From: Streptomyces sp. V3I8
GTDB lineage: Bacteria; Actinomycetota; Actinomycetes; Streptomycetales; Streptomycetaceae
NCBI RefSeq assembly: GCF_030817535.1
Contig: NZ_JAUSZL010000002.1
Location: forward strand, 6,510,001-6,574,000
Length of the DNA: 64,000 bases
Reading direction: 5' to 3'
In this document: piece by piece, positions 43,419 through 52,652 of the stretch
Numbering within the stretch: position 1 is the stretch's first letter
Layout of the letters: every line of letters begins with the position of its first letter
Program-made: the position numbers and the translations under genes
Notes under the pieces: generated by a model
The model's input: the letters and a program-made list of their open reading frames with translations, nothing else
Told to the model about the DNA's origin: nothing
Databases searched by the model: none

Positions 43419-45990
43419 GGCGCGCGTTCGTGTGCCGGGTCGGCCGCGCGGCCGCCGGGTCCTCCGGCCAGGGATGCTTCGGGTACCGCCCGCGCAGTTC
43501 CGCCCGTACGCCCCGGTAGCCGTCCCCCCAGAACGACGCGAGGTCCGAGGTGACGGCGGCCGGACGCCCCGCCGGTGACAGCAGGTGCACCTGCACGGGC
43601 ACCCCGGCGACCACCGGTGACTCCTGTGCCCCGAACATCTCCTGGAGCTTCACCGCGAGCACCGGCCGCTCGGGATCCGCGTAGTCGATCCTGATCCGGG
43701 ACCCGCTCGGCACCTCGATCCGCTCCGGCGCCAGCTCGTCGAACCGGGCCGCGTCCCCGGACGCCCACGGCAGCAGCCGGTTCAGCGCCTGGCCGGCCTC
43801 GATGCGCGCCAGGTCGGCCCGCCGTCGCGCGCGGCCCAGCTCCGGTTCGAGCCACTCGTCCACGCGCGCGTGCAGCGCGTCGTCCGACACGTCGGGCCAG
43901 GGGGACCCGACCCGGTGGTGCAGAAAGGCCAGCCGCTGCCGCAGCACCCCGGCCTCCCGCGACCAGCGCAGCAGGCCGAACCCCTCCTGCGCCAGCCCGT
44001 CGAGGAGCGCGGCCCGTACGAGGCCGGGGCCGGGTGTGCGCAGCGGCCGTACCGTCAACTCCACGGCGCCCAGCCGCCGGACCCGCCGTGCCACGACGTC
44101 CCCGCCGTCCCAGCGGACCTCGTCGGCCTCGCCGTACAGGGCCCCCGCGGCCTCGCGCGCGATCCCCTCGTCGACGACGGCCCCGAGCCGCACGCGCGCG
44201 TGCCCCGCCCCGAGCGGCCGGTCGGCGACCGCGACGGCGACCCACTCGGCATCCCGCAGCCCACTGCCCTCACCGGCCTCGGCCCGGGTCCCGGACACCA
44301 TGAGGAAGGACCCCCCCTGCTTCCGGGCGACCCGCTCCGGAAAAGCGAGAGCGGCGACGAGCCCCACAACCCGGTCGTCACCGAGCGCCGCCACCGCGTC
44401 AGGGACGCGGGGAACCGCGGGCCCGGCCACGACGGACCCGCGCCCGTCCACCGACCCCTCCGACGCGCCGGGCGCAGCCCGTCCCGCGGTCCGCCCCGCG
44501 GCCCGCAGCCGCCGCACCTCCGTCCGCCACCGCCCGGCGTAGGCGTCACCCCCGCGCCGGGCCCCCCGCAACGCCGACGCGAGGTCGTCCCCGTACTCCC
44601 GCGGCGGCTCCTCGCTCAGCAGGGCGACCACCTCCGCTGCCCGGTCGGCCCCCACGGCCGCCCCCGCGTCCAGCAGCGCACGCCCGAGCCGCGGATGCAG
44701 CCCGAGCCGCGACATCCGCACTCCCCGGTCGGTGGCCCGCCCGCCGGGGGCGACCGCGCCGACGGCCTCCAGGACTTCCCGGGCGGCGGCCATGGCGCCT
44801 GACGGCGGGGGGTCCAGCAGCGCCAGCCCCGAGGCGTCGGGATCACCCCAGCAGGCCGCCTGCAGGGCGAACGCCGTCAGGTCGGCCACCTTGATCTCCG
44901 GAGCCGGGAAACGCGCCAGCCGGACGTCCTCCGCCTCCGTCCAGCACCGGTACACCGCACCCGGGGCCTCGCGCCCCGCCCGCCCGGCCCGCTGCCGTCC
45001 GGCCGCCTGCGAGGCCCGTACGGTCGCGAGGGCGCTCAGACCCCGCGCGTGGTCCACCCGCGGTTCGCGCGCCAGCCCGCAGTCCACGACCACCCGCACT
45101 CCCGGGACCGTCAGCGAGGACTCGGCCACCGACGTCGCCAGGACCACCCGCCGCCGCGTACCGCCGGACAGCACCGCGTCCTGCACGGCCGCCGGCGCCC
45201 GGCCGTGCACCTGGAGCACCTCGACGTCGCCGGTCCCGCCGAGCTGTCCGGCGACCCGCGCGATCTCCCCGACCCCGGGCAGGAAGCACAGCACGTCCCC
45301 GTCGCGCTCGGACAGCGCCCGCCGCACCACCGACGCCACATGGGTCAGCAGCACCGGATCCACCCGCATCCCGTGGGGCGGCCGCACCGGGCGCAGGGGA
45401 GGCGCCCACACCACGTCGACCGGGTGGGAGACGCCCGCCGCCTCGACCACCGGCACGTCGCCGAGCAGCCGTGCCCACCCCTGGGCGTCGGTCGTCGCCG
45501 ACGCGGCCACCAGTCGCAGTTCGGGACGCAGGGCGGCGCGCACGTCCAGCAGGAACGCCGCCGCCGTGTCCGCGTCCAGGTGCCGCTCGTGGCACTCGTC
45601 GAGCACGACCGCGTCGACACCGGCCAGCTCCTGGTCGCGCTGCAGCCGCTGCAGCAGCACCCCGGTCGTGACGACCTCCACGCGCGTGCGTGGCCCGACG
45701 ACCCGCTCGCCGCGCACGGTGTACCCGACGCTCTCCCCGGCCTTCTCGCCGAGCAGCCACGCCATCCGCCGCGCGGCCGCCCGCGCCGCGATCCGCCGCG
45801 GCTCGGCCACCACGACCCGGCGCGGGGGCCCCTCGCCGACCAGCCCGGCGAGCACCAGCGGCACCAGGGTCGTCTTGCCCGTGCCGGGCGGCGCGACGAG
45901 CACGGCGGCGCCGTGCTCCTCCAGGGCGTCGCCCAGCCGGGGCAGCGCACCGCGTACGGGCAGCAGGTCCAGGGCGTCGTGACGGATCAC
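43408..45990 (-). CDS. hrpB: ATP-dependent helicase HrpB
   Basis: DEAH-type helicase of 860 residues. Walker A APPGTGKTTLVPLVL, DECHERHLDAD in motif II, SATTD in motif III and QAAGRQRAGRAGREAPG in motif VI are present, followed by the HrpB C-terminal domain. RNA helicase family; cellular role poorly known. GTG start at 45990. Around residue 525 a low-complexity linker contains a copy of the dispersed GC repeat (44401-44420) read as GPAVPRVPD, apparently a captured repeat. Confidence 0.92.
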   Translation of the reverse strand: MIRHDALDLLPVRGALPRLGDALEEHGAAVLVAPPGTGKTTLVPLVLAGLVGEGPPRRVVVAEPRRIAARAAARRMAWLLGEKAGESVGYTVRGERVVGPRTRVEVVTTGVLLQRLQRDQELAGVDAVVLDECHERHLDADTAAAFLLDVRAALRPELRLVAASATTDAQGWARLLGDVPVVEAAGVSHPVDVVWAPPLRPVRPPHGMRVDPVLLTHVASVVRRALSERDGDVLCFLPGVGEIARVAGQLGGTGDVEVLQVHGRAPAAVQDAVLSGGTRRRVVLATSVAESSLTVPGVRVVVDCGLAREPRVDHARGLSALATVRASQAAGRQRAGRAGREAPGAVYRCWTEAEDVRLARFPAPEIKVADLTAFALQAACWGDPDASGLALLDPPPSGAMAAAREVLEAVGAVAPGGRATDRGVRMSRLGLHPRLGRALLDAGAAVGADRAAEVVALLSEEPPREYGDDLASALRGARRGGDAYAGRWRTEVRRLRAAGRTAGRAAPGASEGSVDGRGSVVAGPAVPRVPDAVAALGDDRVVGLVAALAFPERVARKQGGSFLMVSGTRAEAGEGSGLRDAEWVAVAVADRPLGAGHARVRLGAVVDEGIAREAAGALYGEADEVRWDGGDVVARRVRRLGAVELTVRPLRTPGPGLVRAALLDGLAQEGFGLLRWSREAGVLRQRLAFLHHRVGSPWPDVSDDALHARVDEWLEPELGRARRRADLARIEAGQALNRLLPWASGDAARFDELAPERIEVPSGSRIRIDYADPERPVLAVKLQEMFGAQESPVVAGVPVQVHLLSPAGRPAAVTSDLASFWGDGYRGVRAELRGRYPKHPWPEDPAAARPTRHTNARLRR

Positions 45991-46020
45991 GTGATCACAT
46001 GCTCGGTACGGCTCACCCGC

Positions 46021-46911
46021 TCAGTCTCTCCCCCGGCCTCCGGCCGAAGGTGCCCCCGTCCCGCTCCGCTCGCACACGAAGATCGCCGTGCCCGGGATCA
46101 GGTTTCCGCGCAGGGGCGACCAGCCGCCCCACTCCTGGGTGTTCCAGGCGGGCCACTCCGGCTCGACCAGGTCGACCAGGCGGAAGCCGCCGGCCACGAC
46201 GTCCCGGACGCGGTCGCCCACCGTCCTGTGGTGCTCGACGTACACCGCGTCGCCCGCCTCGTCCTGCTCGACGTACGGCGTGCGGTCGAAGTAGGAGGCG
46301 GCCACGCTCAGCCCCTCGGGCCCCGGCTCGTCGGGGAAGGCCCAGCGCACCGGGTGCGTGACGGAGAAGACGAACCGGCCGCCCGGCCGCAGCACCCGGT
46401 GCACCTCCTCGATGACCCGCACCGGTTCGGCGACGAACGGCAGCGCCCCGTACGCGGAGCACGCCAGGTCGAAGGAGCCGTCCGCGAAGGGCAGCGCCGT
46501 GGCGTCCGCCTCCACGAGCCGCACGCTGTCGGCGCCGATCCGCAGGGCGTGCTGGAGCTGCCGGTGCGAGAGGTCCAGGGCGACCGGACGGGCCCCCTGG
46601 GCGGCCAGCCAGCGCGAGCACTGGGCGGCCCCCGCGCCGATCTCCAGGACGTCCTTGCCCTTCAGCTCCTCCAGCGGGCCCAGCAGCTCGGCCTCGATCT
46701 CGTCGAGGCCCTCCGGGCACCACACGAAGCGGTCGTCGCCGAGGAAGGTGCCGTGCTCGACCTGGTAGTCGTCCGCGTTCCGGTCCCACCAGCCACGATT
46801 GGCCCGGGAGCTCTCGGAGCCCCCCGCCTCCCGCCGGGTCGCCTCGGGCTCGTACTCCTCGGACTGCTCCGGCGCGGACCGCTGCGGCCTGGCCTGTTCG
46901 GACTCTTGGAT
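46021..46911 (-). CDS. SAM-dependent methyltransferase with non-standard start
   Basis: Class I methyltransferase with VLEIGAGAAQCSRWLAAQGA (SAM site) and ALPFADGSFDLACS. The family N-terminus NRGWWDRNADDYQVEHGTFL is encoded upstream of the first standard start codon (GTG 46725), so translation must begin earlier. Back to the next in-frame stop there is no ATG, GTG, TTG or CTG. An ATC at 46911, six bases after GGGAG, or an ATT at 46930-46932 behind GGAAGGG, are the best candidates. The start given here is therefore a guess; a sequencing error is possible. Confidence 0.7.
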   Translation of the reverse strand: MQESEQARPQRSAPEQSEEYEPEATRREAGGSESSRANRGWWDRNADDYQVEHGTFLGDDRFVWCPEGLDEIEAELLGPLEELKGKDVLEIGAGAAQCSRWLAAQGARPVALDLSHRQLQHALRIGADSVRLVEADATALPFADGSFDLACSAYGALPFVAEPVRVIEEVHRVLRPGGRFVFSVTHPVRWAFPDEPGPEGLSVAASYFDRTPYVEQDEAGDAVYVEHHRTVGDRVRDVVAGGFRLVDLVEPEWPAWNTQEWGGWSPLRGNLIPGTAIFVCERSGTGAPSAGGRGRD

Positions 46912-47096
46912 GATCGGCTCCCTCGTATTAATCTGCGGACCCTTCCGTGCGCACCGTCCCGGCGGCGGTCACGAAAGGGGCGCCGCCGGGTCCGCACGAG
47001 CTCGTGGACCCGTGGCGTTGCCCGATGTGCGGCTGCCGCCGAGAGGGTCCTGTGCCGGGTATGCGGGGATCCGCCCCGGGTGTGCGCCTTCGCGCA

Positions 47097-47125
47097 TTGA
47101 CCCTGCTCGGCTGCCCCCGTATGCT
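47097..47125 (+). promoter_or_regulatory. Sigma70-type promoter of rpsA
   Basis: TTGACC (47097-47102), a 17-bp spacer and TATGCT (47120-47125) give a near-consensus vegetative promoter. The start point would be near 47132, leaving a leader of about 210 nt before rpsA. Confidence 0.75.
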
Positions 47126-47344
47126 ACAAGTTGCGCTGCGGGCCTGCGCTCCTCAGACGTAGCAGGCTGCGCTCGCATCTGTATGTATGACCCCTCGGTT
47201 GTCGAGGCGCCACCGGCGGTGTTCGTGACAGGACACCATCCGGATCTGGCGCTTCCTTGGCTGTCCGGCCTTCTACAGAGCGAAACGGGCTCCCGGCGTA
47301 AGCAGTACCTACGACTCACTGTCCGTACCGGAGCCCTTTCCCAC

Positions 47345-48859
47345 ATGACGAGCAGCACCGAGACCACCTCTACCACGCCGCAGGTAGCGGTCAACGACAT
47401 CGGTAACGAGGAAGCCTTCCTCGCCGCGATCGACGAGACGATCAAGTACTTCAACGACGGCGACATCGTCGACGGCGTCATCGTGAAGGTCGACCGGGAC
47501 GAGGTCCTGCTCGACATCGGTTACAAGACCGAAGGTGTCATCCCGAGCCGCGAGCTCTCGATCAAGCACGACGTCGACCCCAACGAGGTCGTCAAGGTCG
47601 GCGACGAGATCGAAGCCCTTGTTCTCCAGAAGGAGGACAAGGAAGGCCGCCTGATCCTCTCGAAGAAGCGCGCCCAGTACGAGCGCGCCTGGGGCACCAT
47701 CGAGAAGATCAAGGAAGAGGACGGCATCGTCACCGGCACCGTCATCGAGGTCGTCAAGGGTGGACTCATCCTCGACATCGGCCTCCGTGGCTTCCTGCCG
47801 GCCTCCCTCGTCGAGATGCGCCGTGTCCGCGACCTCCAGCCCTACGTGGGCAAGGAGCTCGAGGCCAAGATCATCGAGCTGGACAAGAACCGCAACAACG
47901 TGGTCCTGTCCCGCCGTGCCTGGCTGGAGCAGACCCAGTCCGAGGTCCGCCAGACGTTCCTCACCACCCTCCAGAAGGGTCAGGTCCGTTCCGGCGTCGT
48001 CTCCTCGATCGTCAACTTCGGTGCCTTCGTGGACCTGGGTGGCGTCGACGGTCTGGTGCACGTCTCGGAGCTCTCCTGGAAGCACATCGACCACCCGTCC
48101 GAGGTTGTCGAGGTCGGCCAGGAAGTCACCGTCGAGGTCCTCGACGTCGACATGGACCGCGAGCGTGTCTCCCTGTCGCTGAAGGCGACGCAGGAAGACC
48201 CGTGGCAGCAGTTCGCCCGCACGCACCAGATCGGCCAGGTCGTGCCCGGCAAGGTCACGAAGCTGGTTCCGTTCGGCGCGTTCGTCCGCGTGGACGAGGG
48301 CATCGAGGGTCTGGTCCACATCTCCGAGCTGGCCGAGCGCCACGTGGAGATCCCGGAGCAGGTCGTCCAGGTCAACGACGAGATCTTCGTCAAGGTCATC
48401 GACATCGACCTCGAGCGCCGTCGCATCAGCCTCTCGCTGAAGCAGGCCAACGAGTCCTTCGGTTCGGACCCGGCCTCGGTCGAGTTCGACCCGACGCTGT
48501 ACGGCATGGCCGCGTCGTACGACGACCAGGGCAACTACATCTACCCCGAGGGCTTCGACCCCGAGACCAACGACTGGCTCGAGGGCTACGAGTCCCAGCG
48601 CGAGGTGTGGGAGAACCAGTACGCCGAGGCGCAGACGCGCTTCGAGCAGCACCAGGCTCAGGTCATCAAGTCCCGCGAGGCGGACGCCCAGGCCGAGGCC
48701 GAGGGTGTCACCACCCCGGGTGCGGCTCCGGCCGCCTCCAGCGGTGGCGGCGGTGGCGGCGGTTCGTACTCCTCGGAGTCGGACGACAACTCCGGCGCCC
48801 TGGCGTCGGACGAGGCCCTGGCGGCTCTGCGCGAGAAGCTCGCCGGCGGCCAGAGCTGA
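47345..48859 (+). CDS. rpsA: 30S ribosomal protein S1
   Basis: Ribosomal protein S1 of 504 residues with four S1 RNA-binding domains (for example GDIVDGVIVKVDRDEVLLDI and SGVVSSIVNFGAFVDLGGVD) and a Gly/Ser-rich then Ala-rich tail. S1 helps mRNA bind the ribosome. E. coli S1 has six domains; the four-domain form is the usual actinobacterial one. The codons are unusually rich in highly expressed choices (GTC, CTC, AAG). A long leader and a strong promoter precede it. Confidence 0.96.
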   Translation: MTSSTETTSTTPQVAVNDIGNEEAFLAAIDETIKYFNDGDIVDGVIVKVDRDEVLLDIGYKTEGVIPSRELSIKHDVDPNEVVKVGDEIEALVLQKEDKEGRLILSKKRAQYERAWGTIEKIKEEDGIVTGTVIEVVKGGLILDIGLRGFLPASLVEMRRVRDLQPYVGKELEAKIIELDKNRNNVVLSRRAWLEQTQSEVRQTFLTTLQKGQVRSGVVSSIVNFGAFVDLGGVDGLVHVSELSWKHIDHPSEVVEVGQEVTVEVLDVDMDRERVSLSLKATQEDPWQQFARTHQIGQVVPGKVTKLVPFGAFVRVDEGIEGLVHISELAERHVEIPEQVVQVNDEIFVKVIDIDLERRRISLSLKQANESFGSDPASVEFDPTLYGMAASYDDQGNYIYPEGFDPETNDWLEGYESQREVWENQYAEAQTRFEQHQAQVIKSREADAQAEAEGVTTPGAAPAASSGGGGGGGSYSSESDDNSGALASDEALAALREKLAGGQS

Positions 48860-48889
48860 CGGCTCACCGCCAGCGGTAGCAGCTGGTAA

Positions 48890-48926
48890 CCGCGGGCCCG
48901 CACCCTTCCTGGGTGCGGGCCCGCGG
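48890..48926 (+). terminator. Terminator after rpsA
   Basis: Perfect 16-bp stem CCGCGGGCCCGCACCC/GGGTGCGGGCCCGCGG with loop TTCCT, 31 bp after the rpsA stop. No U tract. Confidence 0.85.
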
Positions 48927-49049
48927 TGCGTTCCGCCGTACGGGTCCGCCATGCGTTTCGCGGTGACTCGGCGGTGATCCGGTGGTGAGCGGGAATGCCC
49001 GTGTCCTGACCTGTGTTGTCGATGACGAACACGAGGAGGAGCGGTCACA

Positions 49050-49988
49050 GTGCTTGATCCACAGGGTTTGTACGCATGGGAGCCGAAGGGCCTGGCCGTC
49101 GTGGACGTGGCGCTGGCCCAGGAGTCGGCCGGTCTTGTCATGCTCTACCACTTCGACGGGTACATCGACGCGGGCGAGACCGGCGACCAGATCGTCGACC
49201 GTCTGCTCGACTCGCTGCCCCACCAGGTCGTGGCCCGCTTCGACCACGACCGGCTCGTGGACTACCGTGCCCGCCGCCCGCTGCTGACGTTCAAGCGGGA
49301 CCGCTGGGAGGACTACGAGGAGCCCACGCTGGACGTGCGGCTCGTCCAGGACGCCACCGGCGCGCCCTTCCTGCTGCTCTCCGGGCCCGAACCGGACGTG
49401 GAGTGGGAGCGCTTCGCCGCGGCCGTCCAGCAGATCGTGGAGCGCCTCGGCGTACGGCTGTCCGTGAACTTCCACGGCATCCCCATGGGCGTCCCGCACA
49501 CCAGGCCCGTGGGCCTGACCCCGCACGGCAACCGGACGGACCTCGTCCCCGGCCACCGCAGCCCCTTCGACGAGGCGCAGGTCCCGGGCAGCGCCGAGTC
49601 GTTGGTCGAGTACCGCCTCATGCAGGCCGGACACGACGTCCTGGGTGTCGCCGCGCACGTACCGCACTACATCGCCCGGTCCCCGTACCCGGACGCGGCG
49701 CTGACGGTCATGGAGTCGATCACGGCCGCGACCGGTCTCGTGCTGCCGGGCATCGCGCACGGGCTGCGCACCGAGGCGCACCGCACGCAGACCGAGATCG
49801 ACCGGCAGATCCAGGAGGGCGACGAGGAACTCGTCGCGCTCGTACAGGGACTCGAGCATCAGTACGATGCCGCCGCGGGTGCCGAGACGCGGGGGAACAT
49901 GCTCGCCGAACCGGTCGACATCCCGTCCGCGGACGAGATCGGGATGGAGTTCGAGAAGTTCCTCGCCGAGCGTGAGGGTGATGCCTAG
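49050..49988 (+). CDS. PAC2-family protein
   Basis: Protein of 312 residues of the PAC2 (proteasome assembly chaperone 2-like) family: [33 protein letters not shown] and [18 protein letters not shown]. In actinobacteria this gene is commonly near rpsA and coaE; its role is not established and a link with the actinobacterial proteasome is only suggested by the fold. GTG start with GAGGAG upstream. Confidence 0.85.
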   Translation: MLDPQGLYAWEPKGLAVVDVALAQESAGLVMLYHFDGYIDAGETGDQIVDRLLDSLPHQVVARFDHDRLVDYRARRPLLTFKRDRWEDYEEPTLDVRLVQDATGAPFLLLSGPEPDVEWERFAAAVQQIVERLGVRLSVNFHGIPMGVPHTRPVGLTPHGNRTDLVPGHRSPFDEAQVPGSAESLVEYRLMQAGHDVLGVAAHVPHYIARSPYPDAALTVMESITAATGLVLPGIAHGLRTEAHRTQTEIDRQIQEGDEELVALVQGLEHQYDAAAGAETRGNMLAEPVDIPSADEIGMEFEKFLAEREGDA

Positions 49989-50065
49989 CCCGCTCTCTTG
50001 GGCGAGCCGAGCGGTGCCGCTTCGCGGGAGGGGCTGTTCACCGGCCGCGGGTGCGTGGAGGTGAG

Positions 50066-50096
50066 CGCGCAGTTCCCCGCGCCCCCGACGGGGCGC
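50066..50096. repeat. Dispersed GC repeat, copy 7, next to the coaE promoter
   Basis: GCGCGCAGTTCCCCGCGCCC followed by the stem GCGCCCC/GGGGCGC (50079-50085 and 50090-50096). It ends 17 bp before the -10 element of coaE and so occupies the place of a -35 element. Confidence 0.7.
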
Positions 50097-50125
50097 TCCC
50101 GGCCGCGGGGCCTATGCTGCTGGGC

Positions 50126-50734
50126 ATGGTGAAGGTGGGGCTGACCGGTGGGATCGGGGCCGGCAAGAGCGAGGTGTCGGGGCTGCTCGTGGGGCACGGT
50201 GCCGTACTGATCGACGCCGACAGGATCGCGCGGGAGGTCGTCGCACCGGGCACACCCGGACTGGCGGCGGTCGTCGACGCCTTCGGCGAGGACGTGCTCA
50301 CCGCGGACGGCACGCTGGACCGGCCGAAGCTCGGCGGCATCGTCTTCTCGGACGCCGACAGGCTGGCCGTGCTGAACTCGATCGTGCACCCCCTGGTGGG
50401 TGCCCGCTCCCGCGCGCTCGAAGAGGCCGCCCCGGCGGACTCCGTCGTGGTGCACGACGTGCCCCTGCTCGCGGAGAACGGCCTCGCGAAACTGTACGAC
50501 CTCGTGATCGTGGTCGACGTGAGCCCGCGGACCCAGCTCGACCGGCTCGTCCGGCTGCGCGGCATGACCGAGGAGGACGCGCGGGCCAGGATGGCCGCGC
50601 AGGCCACCCGCGAAAGGCGCCTGGAGATCGCGGACATCGTGATCGACAACGACGTCCCCCTGGAGGCGCTGCGGCAGCGGGTACGGGACGTGTGGGCGGA
50701 GCTGACCCGGCGGGCGCGGGCGGCCTCGGAATAG
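50126..50734 (+). CDS. coaE: Dephospho-CoA kinase
   Basis: Last enzyme of CoA synthesis, 202 residues: P-loop [27 protein letters not shown] and [17 protein letters not shown] at 50113-50118 is followed after seven bases by the ATG at 50126, which points to a leaderless transcript and decides the start; an in-frame ATG at 50114 lies inside this -10 element. Confidence 0.93.
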   Translation: MVKVGLTGGIGAGKSEVSGLLVGHGAVLIDADRIAREVVAPGTPGLAAVVDAFGEDVLTADGTLDRPKLGGIVFSDADRLAVLNSIVHPLVGARSRALEEAAPADSVVVHDVPLLAENGLAKLYDLVIVVDVSPRTQLDRLVRLRGMTEEDARARMAAQATRERRLEIADIVIDNDVPLEALRQRVRDVWAELTRRARAASE

Positions 50735-50783
50735 CGGGTGGCTCCGAGGCGTTGATCCCCTCCAGCGAGGGAAGGATTTTGCC

Positions 50784-51164
50784 GTGCCCGAGACCAGCGG
50801 ATTCGCCGGACGTACTCCGGAGACGCATGTCATCGACTTCCGTGCCGCCGAGCAGCTGCTCGCCGCGCGGGACCCCAGGGGCGCGGTGAAGCTGCTCGAC
50901 AACGTCATCGCCGCCTACCCGGAGAACACGGCGGCCCGGCTGCTGCGGGCGCGTGCCTTCTTCGCGGCGGCGCAACTGCGACCCGCCGAGCTCGAGTTCA
51001 CCATCGTGCTGGAGCGCGAACCGGACAACGCCTTCGCGCACTTCGCGCTGGCCCGCACCTACGAGCGCTCCGGGCAGCCCGCCCAGGCCAAGCGACACTT
51101 CCGGCTGGCCGCGGCGCTGGACCCGCAGCCCGAGTACCTGGCCGCGGCGCGCTTCGACTCCTGA
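50784..51164 (+). CDS. Tetratricopeptide-repeat protein
   Basis: Protein of 126 residues with about three TPR helix pairs (AVKLLDNVIAAYPENTAARL, AELEFTIVLEREPDNAFAHF, AKRHFRLAAALDPQPEY). Probably a protein-interaction adaptor. GTG start at 50784 with GGGAAGGA upstream. Downstream the same frame stays open into the methyltransferase gene, separated only by this stop codon. Confidence 0.82.
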   Translation: MPETSGFAGRTPETHVIDFRAAEQLLAARDPRGAVKLLDNVIAAYPENTAARLLRARAFFAAAQLRPAELEFTIVLEREPDNAFAHFALARTYERSGQPAQAKRHFRLAAALDPQPEYLAAARFDS

Positions 51165-51389
51165 GCATCTTCTGAGCATCGGTCCACCGGGCGCCGGCCG
51201 GCGGACGCCGGGCTCGCCGGATGGCTGAGGGACCTGGCGGCCGGAGGCGGACCCCGCGCGCAGGCGACGCTTCCCGGCGCGGTCGCGCTGCCCGACGTCC
51301 TGCTCGATCCGGCGGTGCCGCACGAGTGCGTCGACGAACGGGTCGGCGGGTCGGGGAACGGTGCGGCGGTCGCGGGCCGTTGGGCCGGT
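51165..51389 (+). other. Coding-like relic between TPR and methyltransferase genes
   Basis: In the frame of both flanking genes, 75 codons without a stop read like real protein (ADAGLAGWLRDLAAGGGPRA, then GAVALPDVLLDPAVPHECVD). It has good codon bias but no start of its own. It could be a degraded gene, an unrecognised N-terminal extension of the methyltransferase, or the end of a former longer TPR protein. Confidence 0.35.
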
Positions 51390-52085
51390 ATGACGATCGA
51401 GATGCGTGAGGGGTACGAAGGCACGGGACCCGGCGCCATCACGCCGGACGGCTGCGCGGTGGAGCTGTACGCGCGGCTGCCCGTCCGCGACGAGCCGGAC
51501 ATCATCGCTTCCGCCGTGCCGGCCGGGGCGCACATCCTCGAACTGGGCTGCGGTGTGGGGCGGGTGACCCACCCGCTCCTGGAACGGGGCTTCACGGTGA
51601 CGGCCGTGGACGAGTCCGCCGAGATGCTCGAACGGGTACGCGGGGCGCGCACGGTACGCGGCGCCATCGAGACGCTCGACCTGGGGGAGAGGTTCGACGT
51701 GGTGATGCTCGGGTCGTTCCTCGTGCACGCGGGCGACACCGGGGTCCGGCGCGGCATGCTGGACGTGTGCCGCAACCATGTCGCGGACGGCGGCTGTGTG
51801 CTGATCCAGCGGGAGGGCGAGGACTACCACACCGACCTGCCGCGTGAACGGGTCGACCCGAGCGGGTTCACGGTACGCATGGTGTCCGCCGAGCCGGTCG
51901 GGGACGGGGTCAACTCCGTCCGGGCGGAGTACGAGTTCCCGGACGCCGCGTGGACGCAGACCTTCCTCGCCCGGCCGCTCACCGAGGAGCGGTTCGAGGA
52001 GGCGCTGGCGGAGGCGGGGCTGGCGGTCGACACGTACCTGACGGAGGACCGGACCTGGGTGCGGGCGGTGCCGGTGGAGGCGTGA
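51390..52085 (+). CDS. SAM-dependent methyltransferase
   Basis: Class I methyltransferase of 231 residues: ILELGCGVGRVTHPLLERG (SAM site), VTAVDESAEML and FDVVMLGSFLVHAGD. The ATG at 51390 is taken as start because the conserved part begins there; an upstream GTG at 51315 in the same frame is possible. Substrate unknown. Confidence 0.8.
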   Translation: MTIEMREGYEGTGPGAITPDGCAVELYARLPVRDEPDIIASAVPAGAHILELGCGVGRVTHPLLERGFTVTAVDESAEMLERVRGARTVRGAIETLDLGERFDVVMLGSFLVHAGDTGVRRGMLDVCRNHVADGGCVLIQREGEDYHTDLPRERVDPSGFTVRMVSAEPVGDGVNSVRAEYEFPDAAWTQTFLARPLTEERFEEALAEAGLAVDTYLTEDRTWVRAVPVEA

Positions 52086-52177
52086 GAGCACCTCGTCGGG
52101 CGATGAGTTCTGTCGCGCGGCCCGGTCTACCTCTGTGACAGCAACGCAAGCCGCTTCGCTTCACGGAGGAGACCCCC

Positions 52178-52612
52178 ATGTCCGAGACCACCGCTCCCCT
52201 CGTCGCCGAGTCCACGACCGCTCGTGGCCGTCGCGCACGCCTCGCCCTGAAGGGGCTGCAGGTGCTGCTCGCGCTCTTCTTCGTGGGCGCGAGCGCGGTG
52301 CCCAAGCTCGTCGCGCACCCCTCGGCCGTCGAGTCGTTCGACACGATCGGCTGGGGCAGCGCGGGGATGTACACCATCGGACTCCTCGAACTGCTCGGCG
52401 GCGTAGCGCTGGTGATCCCCCTCCTGGCCTCCGTGGCGGCCGTGTCGCTGAGCGCGCTGATGGTGGGCGCCTTCATCACACAGGTCGCCGTGTTCGACGG
52501 GGAGTACGCGGCGACTCCGCTCATCCTGATCGTGCCGCTCGCACTGATCGCCTGGGCGCGGCGGGGACAGGCCGCGGAGCTGGTGAGGGTCGTCCGCCGC
52601 CGACAGTCCTGA
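52178..52612 (+). CDS. DoxX-family membrane protein
   Basis: Four-helix membrane protein of 144 residues: LQVLLALFFVGASAVPKL, IGLLELLGGVALVIPLLA, VSLSALMVGAFITQVAVF and TPLILIVPLALIAWARRG. DoxX proteins are often linked to redox stress, but no partner is adjacent. GGAGGA precedes the ATG. Confidence 0.82.
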   Translation: MSETTAPLVAESTTARGRRARLALKGLQVLLALFFVGASAVPKLVAHPSAVESFDTIGWGSAGMYTIGLLELLGGVALVIPLLASVAAVSLSALMVGAFITQVAVFDGEYAATPLILIVPLALIAWARRGQAAELVRVVRRRQS

Positions 52613-52652
52613 CCCTGATGCCGGGCCCGGAGCCCGGAGCCCGGAGCGGTTT

